Positions 8,413-17,419 of a DNA stretch of 64,000 nucleotides are shown piece by piece. Made by a program: the position numbers and the translations under genes. Every line of letters starts with the position of its first letter. Positions within the stretch are counted from its first letter, which is position 1. This DNA is from JAJDZL01 sp965220665 (lineage in GTDB: Bacteria > Pseudomonadota > Gammaproteobacteria > Arenicellales > JAJDZL01). The stretch spans positions 1,178,001 to 1,242,000 of the forward strand of contig CBDCQQ010000005.1 of NCBI GenBank assembly GCA_965220665.1, in the 5' to 3' direction. Under the pieces are notes generated by a model. It worked only from the letters and a program-made list of their open reading frames with translations. It did not search any database and was not told the origin of the DNA.

Positions 8413-9480
8413 TCAAATAAAGCTGCTTTCATCAGAATCAGCCCAGTTGGGAATATAACGCATGTGCTTTCGACCAATTTCTGCCTGGTAAGGAACGATG
8501 ACCTTGGCTTCGACGGCTTCTTTTATCAGGCGTGAAGCAATTGCGCTGTTCTTGTGTTCAATCCCAAACCGCTGTCTAAGCGATCCATTGGTAAGGTGAT
8601 CCCGATTCGCAAACATGAGACATGCATGCTGATACACAGACCAGACTCGGGTTGAATAGTCCATATCAGTTAGTCCTCTTGGTGACAGCATCACTACGCG
8701 TGTGGTATTTTCGTCAATTTCAGGTAAAGGTGCAGGCATACCGCAGCGCTCCGCTTCTGCAACAATTCGATCCCAACCGCAGCCAGTTTCTGTTGCAAGG
8801 TTCATCTGACGCATCAGTGACAATATTTTGTGATTTCGTGTCTTTGGTGGAGAATTAACAAATCGCCGCTCTTCAACCAGCGGGTGGCCGGAATTAACCA
8901 CTTCAATGCGATCATCGAAAATCTCGATCAGGGGTCCAGAGTCAGGTGTTGCATAATCTTGATGTATTAGTGAATTCGCGATGAGTTCTCGCAATGCGAG
9001 TCCGGACCAAACGGATTTCTTCTTACCAGATCCTTTTCCAGAACCTTTAGCTTTTGAAAGCGAATCAGTGACCAAATTCATCAGTTCTTCAAATCCACTC
9101 GCATATCCCTTCGACAGAGTTCGTTTCAACTCGGTCTCGACCCGACTGTTACCCTGATATTGAATAAGGCGCACCGCTTTGTGCTTGAGCGTTTGAAAGT
9201 CCTGCAGACGGGTCGCAAGAAGAATGGCGCCGGCATTGGTGATATTCCAGTAACCGGAATCAGCTGTTGTGATCAGTTCGCTGTCGGCAAGAGCTTGCAG
9301 GATCTGATGTTCGTCTGTTGGTAATGGTGAGTCAATGCGTTCAAAGAAGTTAGAGACATCAATGAGGTCAAACAGACGGTCGGATGTCAGATTTTGGGCG
9401 GCAATAGATGATTCAAACTGAACATGAACACGTTTAGGACTTGTCCAAATACTCCTTTCGATTGTGGGAAATTCCTTCAA
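8413..9480 (-). CDS. ATP-binding COG2865-type putative regulator, N-terminus missing
   Basis: The 355-codon frame matches the middle and C-terminal parts of AlbA_2/Schlafen-associated proteins (COG2865): a winged-helix-like stretch (QALADSELI...ITNAGAILLA), the GHKL-type ATPase segment LALRELIANSLIHQDY with IEIFDDRIEVVNSG, GCGWDRIV, and a C-terminal wHTH (SLRQRFGIEHKNSAIASRLI). The N-terminal AlbA_2 domain that normally precedes these is absent: an in-frame TGA lies three codons before the first possible start, a TTG at 9480. The gene is most likely a 5'-truncated remnant; expression from TTG cannot be excluded. Confidence 0.6.
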   Translation of the reverse strand: MKEFPTIERSIWTSPKRVHVQFESSIAAQNLTSDRLFDLIDVSNFFERIDSPLPTDEHQILQALADSELITTADSGYWNITNAGAILLATRLQDFQTLKHKAVRLIQYQGNSRVETELKRTLSKGYASGFEELMNLVTDSLSKAKGSGKGSGKKKSVWSGLALRELIANSLIHQDYATPDSGPLIEIFDDRIEVVNSGHPLVEERRFVNSPPKTRNHKILSLMRQMNLATETGCGWDRIVAEAERCGMPAPLPEIDENTTRVVMLSPRGLTDMDYSTRVWSVYQHACLMFANRDHLTNGSLRQRFGIEHKNSAIASRLIKEAVEAKVIVPYQAEIGRKHMRYIPNWADSDESSFI

Positions 9481-9486
9481 GACTTG

Positions 9487-10053
9487 TCACGGCCAATATT
9501 TTTGATCGAGCAGACGTCCCCAGTATTCATCATAGGGGTGAACTTTATCGACTACTTTCTCTCCACTGAACACAGGGCGATTTTCGTTGGCCCACTTGAA
9601 AAGCGAACCTTCTACATTGACCACATTTTTGAACCCTCTTCTAGTGAGTTTTTTTGCAATGCTTGAAGAGCGGTAACCGACCGAGCAGTAGACAATGACA
9701 AGGTCTTCTCGGCTTTTGTCTTTGAGGGCTTTCAGTGCGTCGCGGACACCTTCTGCCAGAAGCGCTCCCTGGATATGGCTGACTTCATATTCCTCAGGCT
9801 CACGAGTATCCAGCAGCGTGAAGTCCGTGTGTTCCTCTAGAACTGCTGCCAATTCATCGGTCGAAATGTGTTGCACGCGCGGGAAATCTTCCCGAACCAT
9901 GCTCAGCGTATCTTCCCAGAGCTTTTCAGATTCTGCGTCGGCAAGCGTCGCCTGTATCAACAGTAAATTACTGAGAGAGAAGAAGAGAACTCCTCTGAGA
10001 AAGTTTGCAATAGTCAATTGAGTTAACCCGGGGTGATTAGTTGTCAGAATCAT
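9487..10053 (-). CDS. Rhodanese-domain protein, membrane-anchored or exported
   Basis: 188 residues. Hydrophobic segment at about residues 16-38 (NFLRGVLFFSLSNLLLIQATLADA) is a signal peptide or anchor. A single rhodanese domain follows, with LLDTREPEEYEVSHI at about 80-94 and the active-site loop YCSVGYRS containing Cys123. Rhodanese domains carry persulfide sulfur or sense redox state. The last seven bases before the truncated regulator gene show they are in tandem on the same strand, but the neighbour looks degenerate. Substrate unknown. Confidence 0.85.
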   Translation of the reverse strand: MILTTNHPGLTQLTIANFLRGVLFFSLSNLLLIQATLADAESEKLWEDTLSMVREDFPRVQHISTDELAAVLEEHTDFTLLDTREPEEYEVSHIQGALLAEGVRDALKALKDKSREDLVIVYCSVGYRSSSIAKKLTRRGFKNVVNVEGSLFKWANENRPVFSGEKVVDKVHPYDEYWGRLLDQKYWP

Positions 10054-10367
10054 TACACAAAATCAAGGGTCTTTTATATTTAGATTGACAAGGTTTTGAA
10101 ATATTGGATTATTGAGGACAATTATTGAACTAGGACTAGAATCCCGAAGAGAAGCGCCACAGTATACACACTATAAGCCCTATCACAAATTATCCCTCTT
10201 GTGCTCCATCTATCTTCACACAAATTTGTCGTTGTCCATTGACATTCCGTTGCGGAATACATCCTGCGTTAATTGCAGTGATGATTGCAGAGTTAAACTG
10301 TTGTTTGTACATAAGTAAGGGAACTCAATAATTTCCTGAATTGTTTCTGTAGCAATTGTGAATGGCC
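10054..10367. other. Intergenic region, no gene seen
   Basis: AT-rich gap between two leftward genes; presumably holds the rhodanese promoter and the 3' end of the Fic transcript. No structured RNA or conserved ORF recognised. Confidence 0.35.
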
Positions 10368-11663
10368 TCAGGTACCAGTTTGATTGTTTACGAATTCATC
10401 CAGGTCTTTTACGTGCAAACGGTAGCGGATCAGGTTGCCTTCGTGCAGTCCGCGAATTTGATTTTGAACATAGCGGACGACCTGTTCGCCATCTTCTTCC
10501 GGGATTCCTGCTTCCAAGGCCAAAATCTCGACTTCTTCCTGGCGAAACTCTTTTGTCTTCAATATGCAATGACGCACTGCGCTGCGAACAAAATCGCGAT
10601 AGATGAGTGCCGCCTTATCCGGCGATTCCAGTTCGGCGCGAATCACTCTATAGTTTTCCGCTGAGGCGATATACCCTTCAATGTAGGATTCCTTAAGCAG
10701 TGACACATTGTTCAGTTCGTAGGTGCCTAATAGGCCATCGATATAGTCGGTATCATTCACCGCAAGAAATGACATGGGCGCCAAGTCGGCTTTCAATAGA
10801 GGAATATTGGAAGCAATGCGCGATGTCCTCTTGTTGATGTCATCGAATGCCTGCAGATACGGAATGTGAGCAAGAAGAAAGAATGACTGTTCGAACGGGT
10901 CTATGATCGCCGTTGCTTTATCAATGAGAACCTCAAATTCCTCGTCGATTGTGTAAGGGTTGTCTAGGGGTCGATAGCTTGAGTGGGCCATACCAACCGG
11001 CATTCGCCTCAGTCTGCCGGCCATGGCCGGATCCGAAAGGAGTCCATCAGAGAGCAAAGCGTGAATGTTGAATATATCTCGCCGAGTGATGTCAATTTCT
11101 GCGAGATTTTCAACAACATACTGTATTGCTTCCTTGTGGTTGAGAATCATTACGGCTTCTTTTCGATCTCTACCATGTGCTTCCTGTCCATGGCGAACCA
11201 AGCGTTCCGTCTCAAGAATGTCGTAGGTATTCCCTTCCATCCGCGATGAAGCCCATGACAGGTCCACAAGTAAACGTTCCAATACCTGAATTGCGTACGT
11301 TCCTGCGGCTGGTTTCGGAACTGGTTGACCGGACTCGAAGAGGCGCAGCCGGTCGGCTTCTGGTAGATAGAAGCTCTTGTTCGGAATGTAGCGGTCAATG
11401 AATTCCCTATTATAAAAAGTGGGAGTACGCTGATTGTAGGGCACTGTCAGATGGGAGCGAACTACAGACGCTCCTGCCAGAATGTATCCGGTGGCCCTGC
11501 CTTTTCCGGTAGATTCGATAAGACCTGCCTCCACGAGCCGCTTGAGAGAGCGCCAAATCGTCTGTTTGCTCGCCCCCGGGGCAATCTGTCGCCTTATGGA
11601 TTCACGCCCGGCATTCGGATGGTTTGCGATGTAGTCGAGAATGGCTTGATCGTCAATAAGCAT
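10368..11663 (-). CDS. Fic-family protein with N-terminal winged helix
   Basis: 431 residues. An N-terminal wHTH (residues 1-60, RESIRRQIAPGASKQTIWRSLKRLVEAG) is followed by a Fic domain. The inhibitory-helix-type motif SSRMEGN is at 139-145. The core motif reads HIPYLQAFDDINKRTSR (266-282), a variant of HxFx(D/E)GNGRxxR in which GNGR is replaced by INKR. Canonical Fic enzymes AMPylate Tyr/Thr/Ser of targets; this variant class keeps His and Arg but its activity is not established here. The wHTH and the TGGAACGAT sites upstream suggest it binds its own promoter. Confidence 0.85.
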   Translation of the reverse strand: MLIDDQAILDYIANHPNAGRESIRRQIAPGASKQTIWRSLKRLVEAGLIESTGKGRATGYILAGASVVRSHLTVPYNQRTPTFYNREFIDRYIPNKSFYLPEADRLRLFESGQPVPKPAAGTYAIQVLERLLVDLSWASSRMEGNTYDILETERLVRHGQEAHGRDRKEAVMILNHKEAIQYVVENLAEIDITRRDIFNIHALLSDGLLSDPAMAGRLRRMPVGMAHSSYRPLDNPYTIDEEFEVLIDKATAIIDPFEQSFFLLAHIPYLQAFDDINKRTSRIASNIPLLKADLAPMSFLAVNDTDYIDGLLGTYELNNVSLLKESYIEGYIASAENYRVIRAELESPDKAALIYRDFVRSAVRHCILKTKEFRQEEVEILALEAGIPEEDGEQVVRYVQNQIRGLHEGNLIRYRLHVKDLDEFVNNQTGT

Positions 11664-11760
11664 GGAACGTATCTAAAATTAGCATGGAACGATAATATGC
11701 ATATTTTACGAGGATATTTGCCCAACATGTCCATATCGTTCCACATTAAATGGAACGATA
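11663..11760. promoter_or_regulatory. Operator-like TGGAACG repeats upstream of the Fic gene
   Basis: TGGAACG occurs at 11663, TGGAACGATAATAT at 11685-11698 and TGGAACGATA at 11751-11760. The last is one arm of a perfect 10-bp inverted repeat with TATCGTTCCA at 11734-11743 (7-bp spacer). The first copy overlaps the start codon. The layout fits autoregulation by the wHTH domain of the Fic protein. Confidence 0.6.
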
Positions 11761-11924
11761 ATATCCAATTGCTGTGTAGGAATTTCGGCGCTAGTGTGGC
11801 GTATTTCAAGTTGCTGGCGATTGCACACCATCCGTAGGCGTAAAGCACGGTTCTGGTGCGCTTTGATATTTACTCGAAAGAATAATTCCTCACTCAGAGG
11901 GTAGCTCATTGAAGTCACTGAACT

Positions 11925-12593
11925 TCACTTGGATGTTTCAGCAAACTCGGGTTCAGATTCAACTTTTAACTTGCTTGGTTGCTCTTCTTTTGGTAAATCT
12001 TTGTGAACAGCATGCGTTGGCCACAAATCACTAAGATTGAAAGTAATTGCATCAAATGGCGGTAGCGAAACCAATGCATCATCGAACAGCGTGTCTATCA
12101 ACACCCATTCTGTGTTGCGCAATGCAAATGCTTCTAGGGATCGGGCATCTGGATCTACCAACCAAAGATAACTGACTCTTTCTCGGGCGTAGACCTCACG
12201 CTTGCCACCAAGATCAAGCTTTCGAGTTGACGGCGAAAGCACTTCGCACACCCAGTCCGGTGACAATGTAATGTATGCTCTGTTTGGTAATTCAGGCATT
12301 CGCTCGCGTTGCCACCCTGCAATATCAGGAACCACAATGTCGTCACCTAGATGGAGTTCAGGTTCGAGCAGAATCCACCAGCCACCAGGTCCACCCCGAC
12401 CGTATTGAAAAGTCTGACTGATGAACCCTCCAAGCCCAATACTGGCGGTTGCATGAGAAACCCTTGGTCTTAGGTGGGTGTAAAGCTTACCATCGACTAT
12501 TTCTGCAACCATTTGCGGTGGCGCATCCAACACATCCTGATAGGTTGCCCGAATTGAAGCTGATTCGGATTTTACTGCCTGCGATTTTTTCAT
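11925..12593 (-). CDS. Uma2-family (DUF820) putative restriction-type endonuclease
   Basis: 222 residues. The Uma2 fold, a PD-(D/E)XK nuclease relative, is seen from YQDVLDAPPQMVAEIVDGKLY near the N-terminus, WWILLEPELHLGDDIVVPDIAGW with the acidic residues, YITLSPDWVCEVLSPSTRKLDLGGKREVYA with Glu and Lys, and YLWLVDPDARSLEAF. A charged tail follows residue 200. Function is unknown for most members; the family is expanded in cyanobacteria and symbionts. A decayed second copy lies just upstream (12750-13020). Confidence 0.88.
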   Translation of the reverse strand: MKKSQAVKSESASIRATYQDVLDAPPQMVAEIVDGKLYTHLRPRVSHATASIGLGGFISQTFQYGRGGPGGWWILLEPELHLGDDIVVPDIAGWQRERMPELPNRAYITLSPDWVCEVLSPSTRKLDLGGKREVYARERVSYLWLVDPDARSLEAFALRNTEWVLIDTLFDDALVSLPPFDAITFNLSDLWPTHAVHKDLPKEEQPSKLKVESEPEFAETSK

Positions 12594-12749
12594 TGAGTTA
12601 TGAACCTTCCAAGGTGTTACGGTTCAATTCTATTCTATCGGTGTTAGGTGAATCAAACTGTACCGTCCTTTTCTTGAAGGGCAAATCGTTTTAATTGCAA
12701 CGTTTCAGAACTAATATGAAACAAGGCTTGAGCCACTGATTTTGACTTC

Positions 12750-13020
12750 AATGTTTCAGCAAACTCCGGCTCAGATTCAACTTTTGACTTACTTAATTTT
12801 TCTTCTTTTTGCAGGTCTTTGTGAACAGTTTGCGTTGGCTACAAATTATCGAGATTGAAACTGATCGTCTCAAAGAGTGGCAACCAAATTTACGCATCAT
12901 CAACTAGCGCGTCTAACAACACTCACTCAGTACCGTGCAACTTAAACGCTTCCAGCGACCGGGCATTCATGCGAGAAAGCCCATAGTGCCATTTCATCCA
13001 GATGTATTTCACATTCGGGA
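12750..13020 (-). pseudogene. Decayed duplicate of the Uma2 gene
   Basis: Aligns by eye with the 3' half of the intact Uma2 gene: the block beginning at 12751 (gtttcagcaaactccggctc) mirrors 11936 (gtttcagcaaactcgggttc) and similarity continues through the lysine-rich tail, the Trp-Pro region and the segment for ALRNTEW. Several indels and stops break the frame, and a deletion joins it to a fragment resembling the LEPELHLGDD region near 12990-13020. Confidence 0.7.
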
Positions 13021-13313
13021 ACGTTATACAAAATCGCTTTTTTGTATCATCATTTTTTCAATACATATACAAATCTAAAGAATCGTATATGTTTTTTGCA
13101 AAAGAATATGAAATTGATTCGGATAGTGACGTCAGCGATGAAGAACAGTATGACAGTGCCAAGTTCGCTGATGAAGAGTCGTACCCGGTCGATATAGCAG
13201 ACTGTTTGCTAGTTGGTGAATTTGCTGTCTGGGATATTTGTGTTCATTTATGAATGATTCGGAAACAGCTACCTATGCATTGAATGTGGAATTGTAAGAT
13301 TTGCTCTGTAATT

Positions 13314-13619
13314 TCAATCCGTCGTATGAAGAACGTTACTAAATTCGAGAGTTGGCAATCGAACAATAGTTGCACTGTTTTTCTGATGAGCAAGCCGCAG
13401 CTCGTAGAGTTTCTGGAGATTGAGCCAAAACTCCCCTGACGTTCCGAAAAATCGCCCTAGTCGTAACGCTGTGTCTCCAGTTAGCGAACGCCGGCCGTTG
13501 AGAATTACTGTAATACGGATTGTCGGAACTTCGGTCTGGCGAGCCAATTCAGATGCACTCATACCGAGTGCGTCGAGATCTTCCTTCAACGTCACGCCTG
13601 GATGAATAGGTTCACGCAT
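13314..13619 (-). CDS. higA: HigA-family XRE antitoxin, no toxin partner seen
   Basis: 101 residues starting MREPIHPGVTLKEDL at 13619, preceded by a good GAGGAG ribosome-binding site; longer frames upstream are not supported. The helix-turn-helix (MSASELARQTEVPTIRITVILNGRRSLTGDTALRLGRFF) and the following EFWLNLQKLYELR are typical of HigA antitoxins of type II toxin-antitoxin systems. A HigB toxin gene is normally directly upstream; none is found in 13620-13889, so it is a solitary antitoxin or the toxin has been lost. Confidence 0.88.
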   Translation of the reverse strand: MREPIHPGVTLKEDLDALGMSASELARQTEVPTIRITVILNGRRSLTGDTALRLGRFFGTSGEFWLNLQKLYELRLAHQKNSATIVRLPTLEFSNVLHTTD

Positions 13620-13889
13620 GACATATCTCCTCAATTTGTTAGTGGTAGTAGGAGTGGTTGGTAAAGATTGAGTCCTAACTCCCATTGAGCATACCTAGGA
13701 CAGCTTCTTTGTCTCAGACAAATGCGTAAACAAAAATTTATTTACTTTGACCGACTAACGAAACACCTGCGCCTTTCCTTAATCTAGAATCAGGGAAAGA
13801 TTGTATACAATGAAAATTGAATTGTGCTCGATGATCTTCTGAGTACATCTGAAATTGATAACGTGGATTCAAATTGAGGATTGGAATTG

Positions 13890-14345
13890 ATGAAAAATGA
13901 AAAAATTACCAGACGTCATGTCCTGAAAACAGCGGCTGGTGCCGGAATGTTGCTGGCGATGCCAGCGTATGTTAAGGGTGCTAAGGCGGACCACACGTTG
14001 ACTTTTGGTCACACCTTTGGTAAAGCAACAGAAAATGTGATGATTACAGGCCTTCAGCAATGGAAGCAAAAGGCTGAGGAATATGCTGGTGGAAAGTTGC
14101 TGATCGACATCCACGAAGCGGGTAGTTTGGGGGGCCAGAATGTCCTGCCGCAAAAGGTTCTCCAGCAATCCATTCAGGGCTGCCAACTCTCAACACAGAA
14201 TTTCACACCGTATTCGGCTGTGTACAACCTGCTCGACTTTCCGTTCCTGTTCTCCAGCAACGAAACGTTCGAAGACATGCTGGGCACGGAAGCTTTTCTG
14301 TCAAGCCCTTTTATTTCTGAGGGTTTTGCGTTAGCAACAATTTTA
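13890..14345 (+). pseudogene. dctP: TRAP transporter substrate-binding protein, 5' fragment
   Basis: First 152 codons of a DctP-type periplasmic binding protein. ATG at 13890 has a GAGGA site 9 bases upstream. A twin-arginine-like signal (TRRHVLKTAAGAGMLLAMPAYVKG) is followed by mature sequence typical of DctP (LTFGHTFGKATENVMITGL, AGSLGGQNVLPQKVLQQ, YNLLDFPFLFSSNETFEDM). Coding similarity stops at 14345 where an insertion sequence begins. The remaining half resumes at 19144. The intact protein would have delivered an organic acid or similar ligand to DctQM encoded downstream. Confidence 0.88.
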
Positions 14346-14555
14346 GGGTCAGAAAATTCTGTCACGGAGAAAAATTCGGTCAATTTCGCGAAACAAAATC
14401 CCGCCCGCCGCTGATTTCCGAGTCATCAAGGCGCCCAGTGCCGCGAAAACCGCCATTGCCGGCGACGCGGGCGAATTGCAGCCGCGCCGAATCTGCCGCA
14501 CCCGCAGCATCGTGTTCGGTTTGGATTTTCCGAGCCCCGGGAACCGGGGCGCCAG

Positions 14556-15647
14556 TCAGGCCGCCAGCGAGGACGCCCAGCTGCGCATCTTTTCCGGCTG
14601 TCCGGCCTTGACCGCCACACACGCCCGCGCCAGCATCACCGCATAGCCAACGGTGAACTTCAGCGTCAGGCGCGCTTTGCCGCGCAGGAAATGATCGTGC
14701 GCCAGATGCGCCTGATCGACTCTTGAATAAATCCGCTCCATCGCCGACCTCTGATCGTAATGCCGCCGCCACTTGTATGAATTCGGCGGCAAAGGGCCGT
14801 AATTGCGAAGATGATCCGGGTCCATCTTCACCCGCACCACCCGGCTCTTCGACCCCGGTTTCACCTGACCCATGCGGTAACAGGCCGCCTGGCCTTTACA
14901 GGTGAAATCATAACTGGCCGCCGGACAGGCCCACTTGAGCGTACCGCGCTTCTGCTCCCGTCCCTGATAGTGCATCCGTCGAAGTTCCCGGCTCTGAGGA
15001 CACTGACAGTACAGACTGCCGTTCTCCGTGCGAAGAATCGTATCCACCTTCGACTCATCCAGCGGCCGGGTCGGCACCTTCAGCTGCTGCGGATGCAGAT
15101 TGACGTCCTGCCACATCCGGCGGGTGTCAATCACCGGCAGGATATCGTTCTTAAACAGGCGCTTTCTGATCTGGTTGCTGTCAAGCCCCCGGTCGGCCAC
15201 GAAACTCCTGCACCGGTCAAAGAACCACAGCTTCTCATGCTCTTCAATCAACCCCTCACAGTGACGGTATTCGGACTCGCGGGCCGTTTCCAGCCGAAAC
15301 CGAATCGGCAGCTCGTAAGTCACGTCCCCGTGCGTGTGCAGCGTGTAACCAAACCATTTCTTGGTTTTCCTGACTTCCCGGCCGTTCTGATCAGTCCCGT
15401 ACTGCTCATGCACGCCCCAGCTGGCATCCGGATCCGAGGTGGGATGCCGGCCGGTGGTTTTGTCGATTGCCTTATGCTTGAGCGGCCGGCCGGTCGAATG
15501 CGATTCGACGGCTTTGCCGTCGTAGCCGACACTTTTTCCAAAGTCCGGCAGCAGTGCCGCGATCTCATCGACCTGCGCCTCAAACACCCGCATCAGCGCA
15601 CCGGTACCGCGTTCAATCTCGGTCAGCAGTCGGATGAACCGGCAAAA
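14556..15647 (-). pseudogene. DDE transposase, C-terminal part (split by IS21)
   Basis: Codes the catalytic part of the outer IS transposase: first Asp in VGYDGKAVES, second in FVADRGLDSN, Glu in QRSAMERIYSR, with CQCPQ and CKGQAAC cysteine clusters between. Joining it to 18482-18814 across the 6-bp GCAAAA duplication gives an uninterrupted 474-residue protein (PSDSAFCRFIRLL at the junction), so the gene was intact until the IS21 insertion. Confidence 0.85.
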
Positions 15648-15764
15648 TGCGTAATAAACACTTATCCGAACGCGTAGTAAACACTTATCCGAACGCGGAA
15701 TAAACCTAATCCGAACACGGAATAAACACTTATCCGAACGCGGAATAAACCTAATCCGAACGCG
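15648..15764. repeat. Tandem transposase-binding repeats at the IS21 left end
   Basis: Five imperfect tandem units of about 22 bp built on AATAAACACTTATCCGAACG or the shorter AATAAACCTAATCCGAAC. Three inverted copies lie at the right end (about 18405-18475). Multiple terminal repeats are typical of IS21, where IstA binds them. Confidence 0.8.
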
Positions 15765-15897
15765 CAGTACGGCTGATCTGCAGGATGCTGGAGGTCGGTT
15801 TTTCGGCGGCGGTTTCTGTCAGTGCAATTTGACTATTGCAGGCGTTTTTCGTATCAATCGCAGTTTTAAGTGGCGATTGAAGTCAGGGAGGCGTCAG

Positions 15898-17412
15898 ATG
15901 ACGAGAAGGAGAATTCCGATGAGAAAACATAAACAGATACTCAGGCTGCATCACGAAAACGGCTGGCCGATGCGGCGCATTGCCGAGGTGCTTGATGCGG
16001 GTACCGCGACGGTTCACAACGTGCTGGCCCAGGCCCGGCGGGCCGGTGTGAGCTGGCCGCAGGCCGAGGGCATGGATGAGGCTGAGCTGATGCGGATTTT
16101 ATATCCGAGGTCCGGGTGCGCCGGGCGCGCCGATGAGGTGGATTATGCCTGGGTGCGCGGTCAGCTGGGTCTGAAGTCGGTGACGTTGAAGCTTTTGTGG
16201 CAGGAGCTTTGCGAACGGCAGGGCTACGCCCACAGCTACGCCTGGTTCTGCCGCTGCTACAATGCATGGGCGAAAGAGGGGCGGCGCTCGATGCGCATGG
16301 ATCATGTGCCGGGCGACATGGCCTATGTGGATTACTCGGGCCTGACTGCTGCGGTTGGCGTGCGCAGGGCGCAGATTTTCGTCGGTGCGCTGGGGGTGTC
16401 GCATTACACCTATGCGCGTGCGGCGTGGACGCAGGGTCTTGAGGACTGGCTTGCGTGCAACACGCAGATGCTGGAATATTTTGGCGGGGCGCCGAACCTG
16501 ATCGTGCCGGACAACCTGAAAAGTGCGGTCAGCAAAGCCTGCCGTTACGATCCGGATGCCAACGGCGTCTACCAGCAGTGGGCGGCACACTACGATGTGG
16601 CGGTGATGCCGGCGCGGCCGTATCGTCCAAAGGACAAGGCGATTGTGGAAAATGCGGTGCAGCAGGTTCAGCGGTGGGTTCTGGCGCCGCTTCGCAATCA
16701 GCGCTTCGAGAGACTTTCGCAGCTGAACCAGGCGGTCCGCGGCCGGATCGAGCAGCTCAACGAGCGGCCGTTTTCGGATCGTCCGGGCAGCCGCCGGGAG
16801 ATCTTCGAGTCGGTTGACCGGCCGGCTCTGCGGCCGCTGCCGCTGGCACCGTTTCATGCACTTGACATCAGAACCGCAAAAGTCGGTTGCGACTATCACG
16901 TCCAGTATGCCCGGCACTGGTATTCGGTGCCCCACGAGCTGGTCGGCAAAGCGGTTGAGATCCGCGCCGATGCCGATGTGGTGACGGTGTTTTTCAAGGG
17001 CCGGCAGGTGTGCATGCATGTCAGACAGCCGCAGCATGGGCACTCGACTGTGGATTCGCACATGCCCAGGGCGCATGAGTTCATGCACAAATGGACGGCC
17101 GAGCGCATCGAGGGCTGGGCCGCCGAGGTGGGCGAGGACTGCCGCGCGTTCGTGCAGGCAAGAATCAGCGAGGCGCGGCATGTCCAGCAGGTCAGCCGCA
17201 AGGCGCTGGGGCTGCTGTCGCTGAGCCGCGAATACGACAATGTGCGCCTCAATGCGGCCTGCCGCATCGCCAACCAGCAGGGACTGAGCCGTCTCGCACA
17301 GATTCGGGAGATTCTGACAAATGGCGCCGACCTGCGATGCCAGTCCGCCGAGCTGGATCTGCAGCTGCCGCAGGATCACGAAAACCTGCGCGGCGCAGAC
17401 CAGTTCAAGTGA
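15898..17412 (+). CDS. istA: IS21-family transposase IstA
   Basis: 504 residues from ATG 15898 (GGGAGG site just upstream; ATG 15919 with AAGGAG is an alternative). N-terminal HTH (ILRLHHENGWPMRRIAEVLDAGTATVHNVL), then an integrase-type DDE domain with Asp in GDMAYVDYSGL, Asp in LIVPDNLKSAV and Glu in KDKAIVENAVQQVQRW, and a C-terminal domain (YSVPHELVGKAVEIRA). IstA catalyses strand transfer together with IstB. Its stop is 7 bases before the istB start. Confidence 0.95.
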   Translation: MTRRRIPMRKHKQILRLHHENGWPMRRIAEVLDAGTATVHNVLAQARRAGVSWPQAEGMDEAELMRILYPRSGCAGRADEVDYAWVRGQLGLKSVTLKLLWQELCERQGYAHSYAWFCRCYNAWAKEGRRSMRMDHVPGDMAYVDYSGLTAAVGVRRAQIFVGALGVSHYTYARAAWTQGLEDWLACNTQMLEYFGGAPNLIVPDNLKSAVSKACRYDPDANGVYQQWAAHYDVAVMPARPYRPKDKAIVENAVQQVQRWVLAPLRNQRFERLSQLNQAVRGRIEQLNERPFSDRPGSRREIFESVDRPALRPLPLAPFHALDIRTAKVGCDYHVQYARHWYSVPHELVGKAVEIRADADVVTVFFKGRQVCMHVRQPQHGHSTVDSHMPRAHEFMHKWTAERIEGWAAEVGEDCRAFVQARISEARHVQQVSRKALGLLSLSREYDNVRLNAACRIANQQGLSRLAQIREILTNGADLRCQSAELDLQLPQDHENLRGADQFK

Positions 17413-17419
17413 GGGGTGC

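Noticed and set aside
13002..13253. Acidic 83-codon frame (DSDSDVSDEEQYDSAKFADEE) near the Uma2 remnant
   Set aside because: No RBS or relatives recognised; overlaps the decayed Uma2 copy at its start.
14811..15677. 288-codon plus-strand frame across the split transposase
   Set aside because: Antisense to a transposase with clear DDE residues; high-GC shadow.
15648..15764. CRISPR-like array of 22-bp repeats
   Set aside because: Units are contiguous without spacers and lie at an IS21 end, with inverted copies at the other end; they are transposase-binding repeats.
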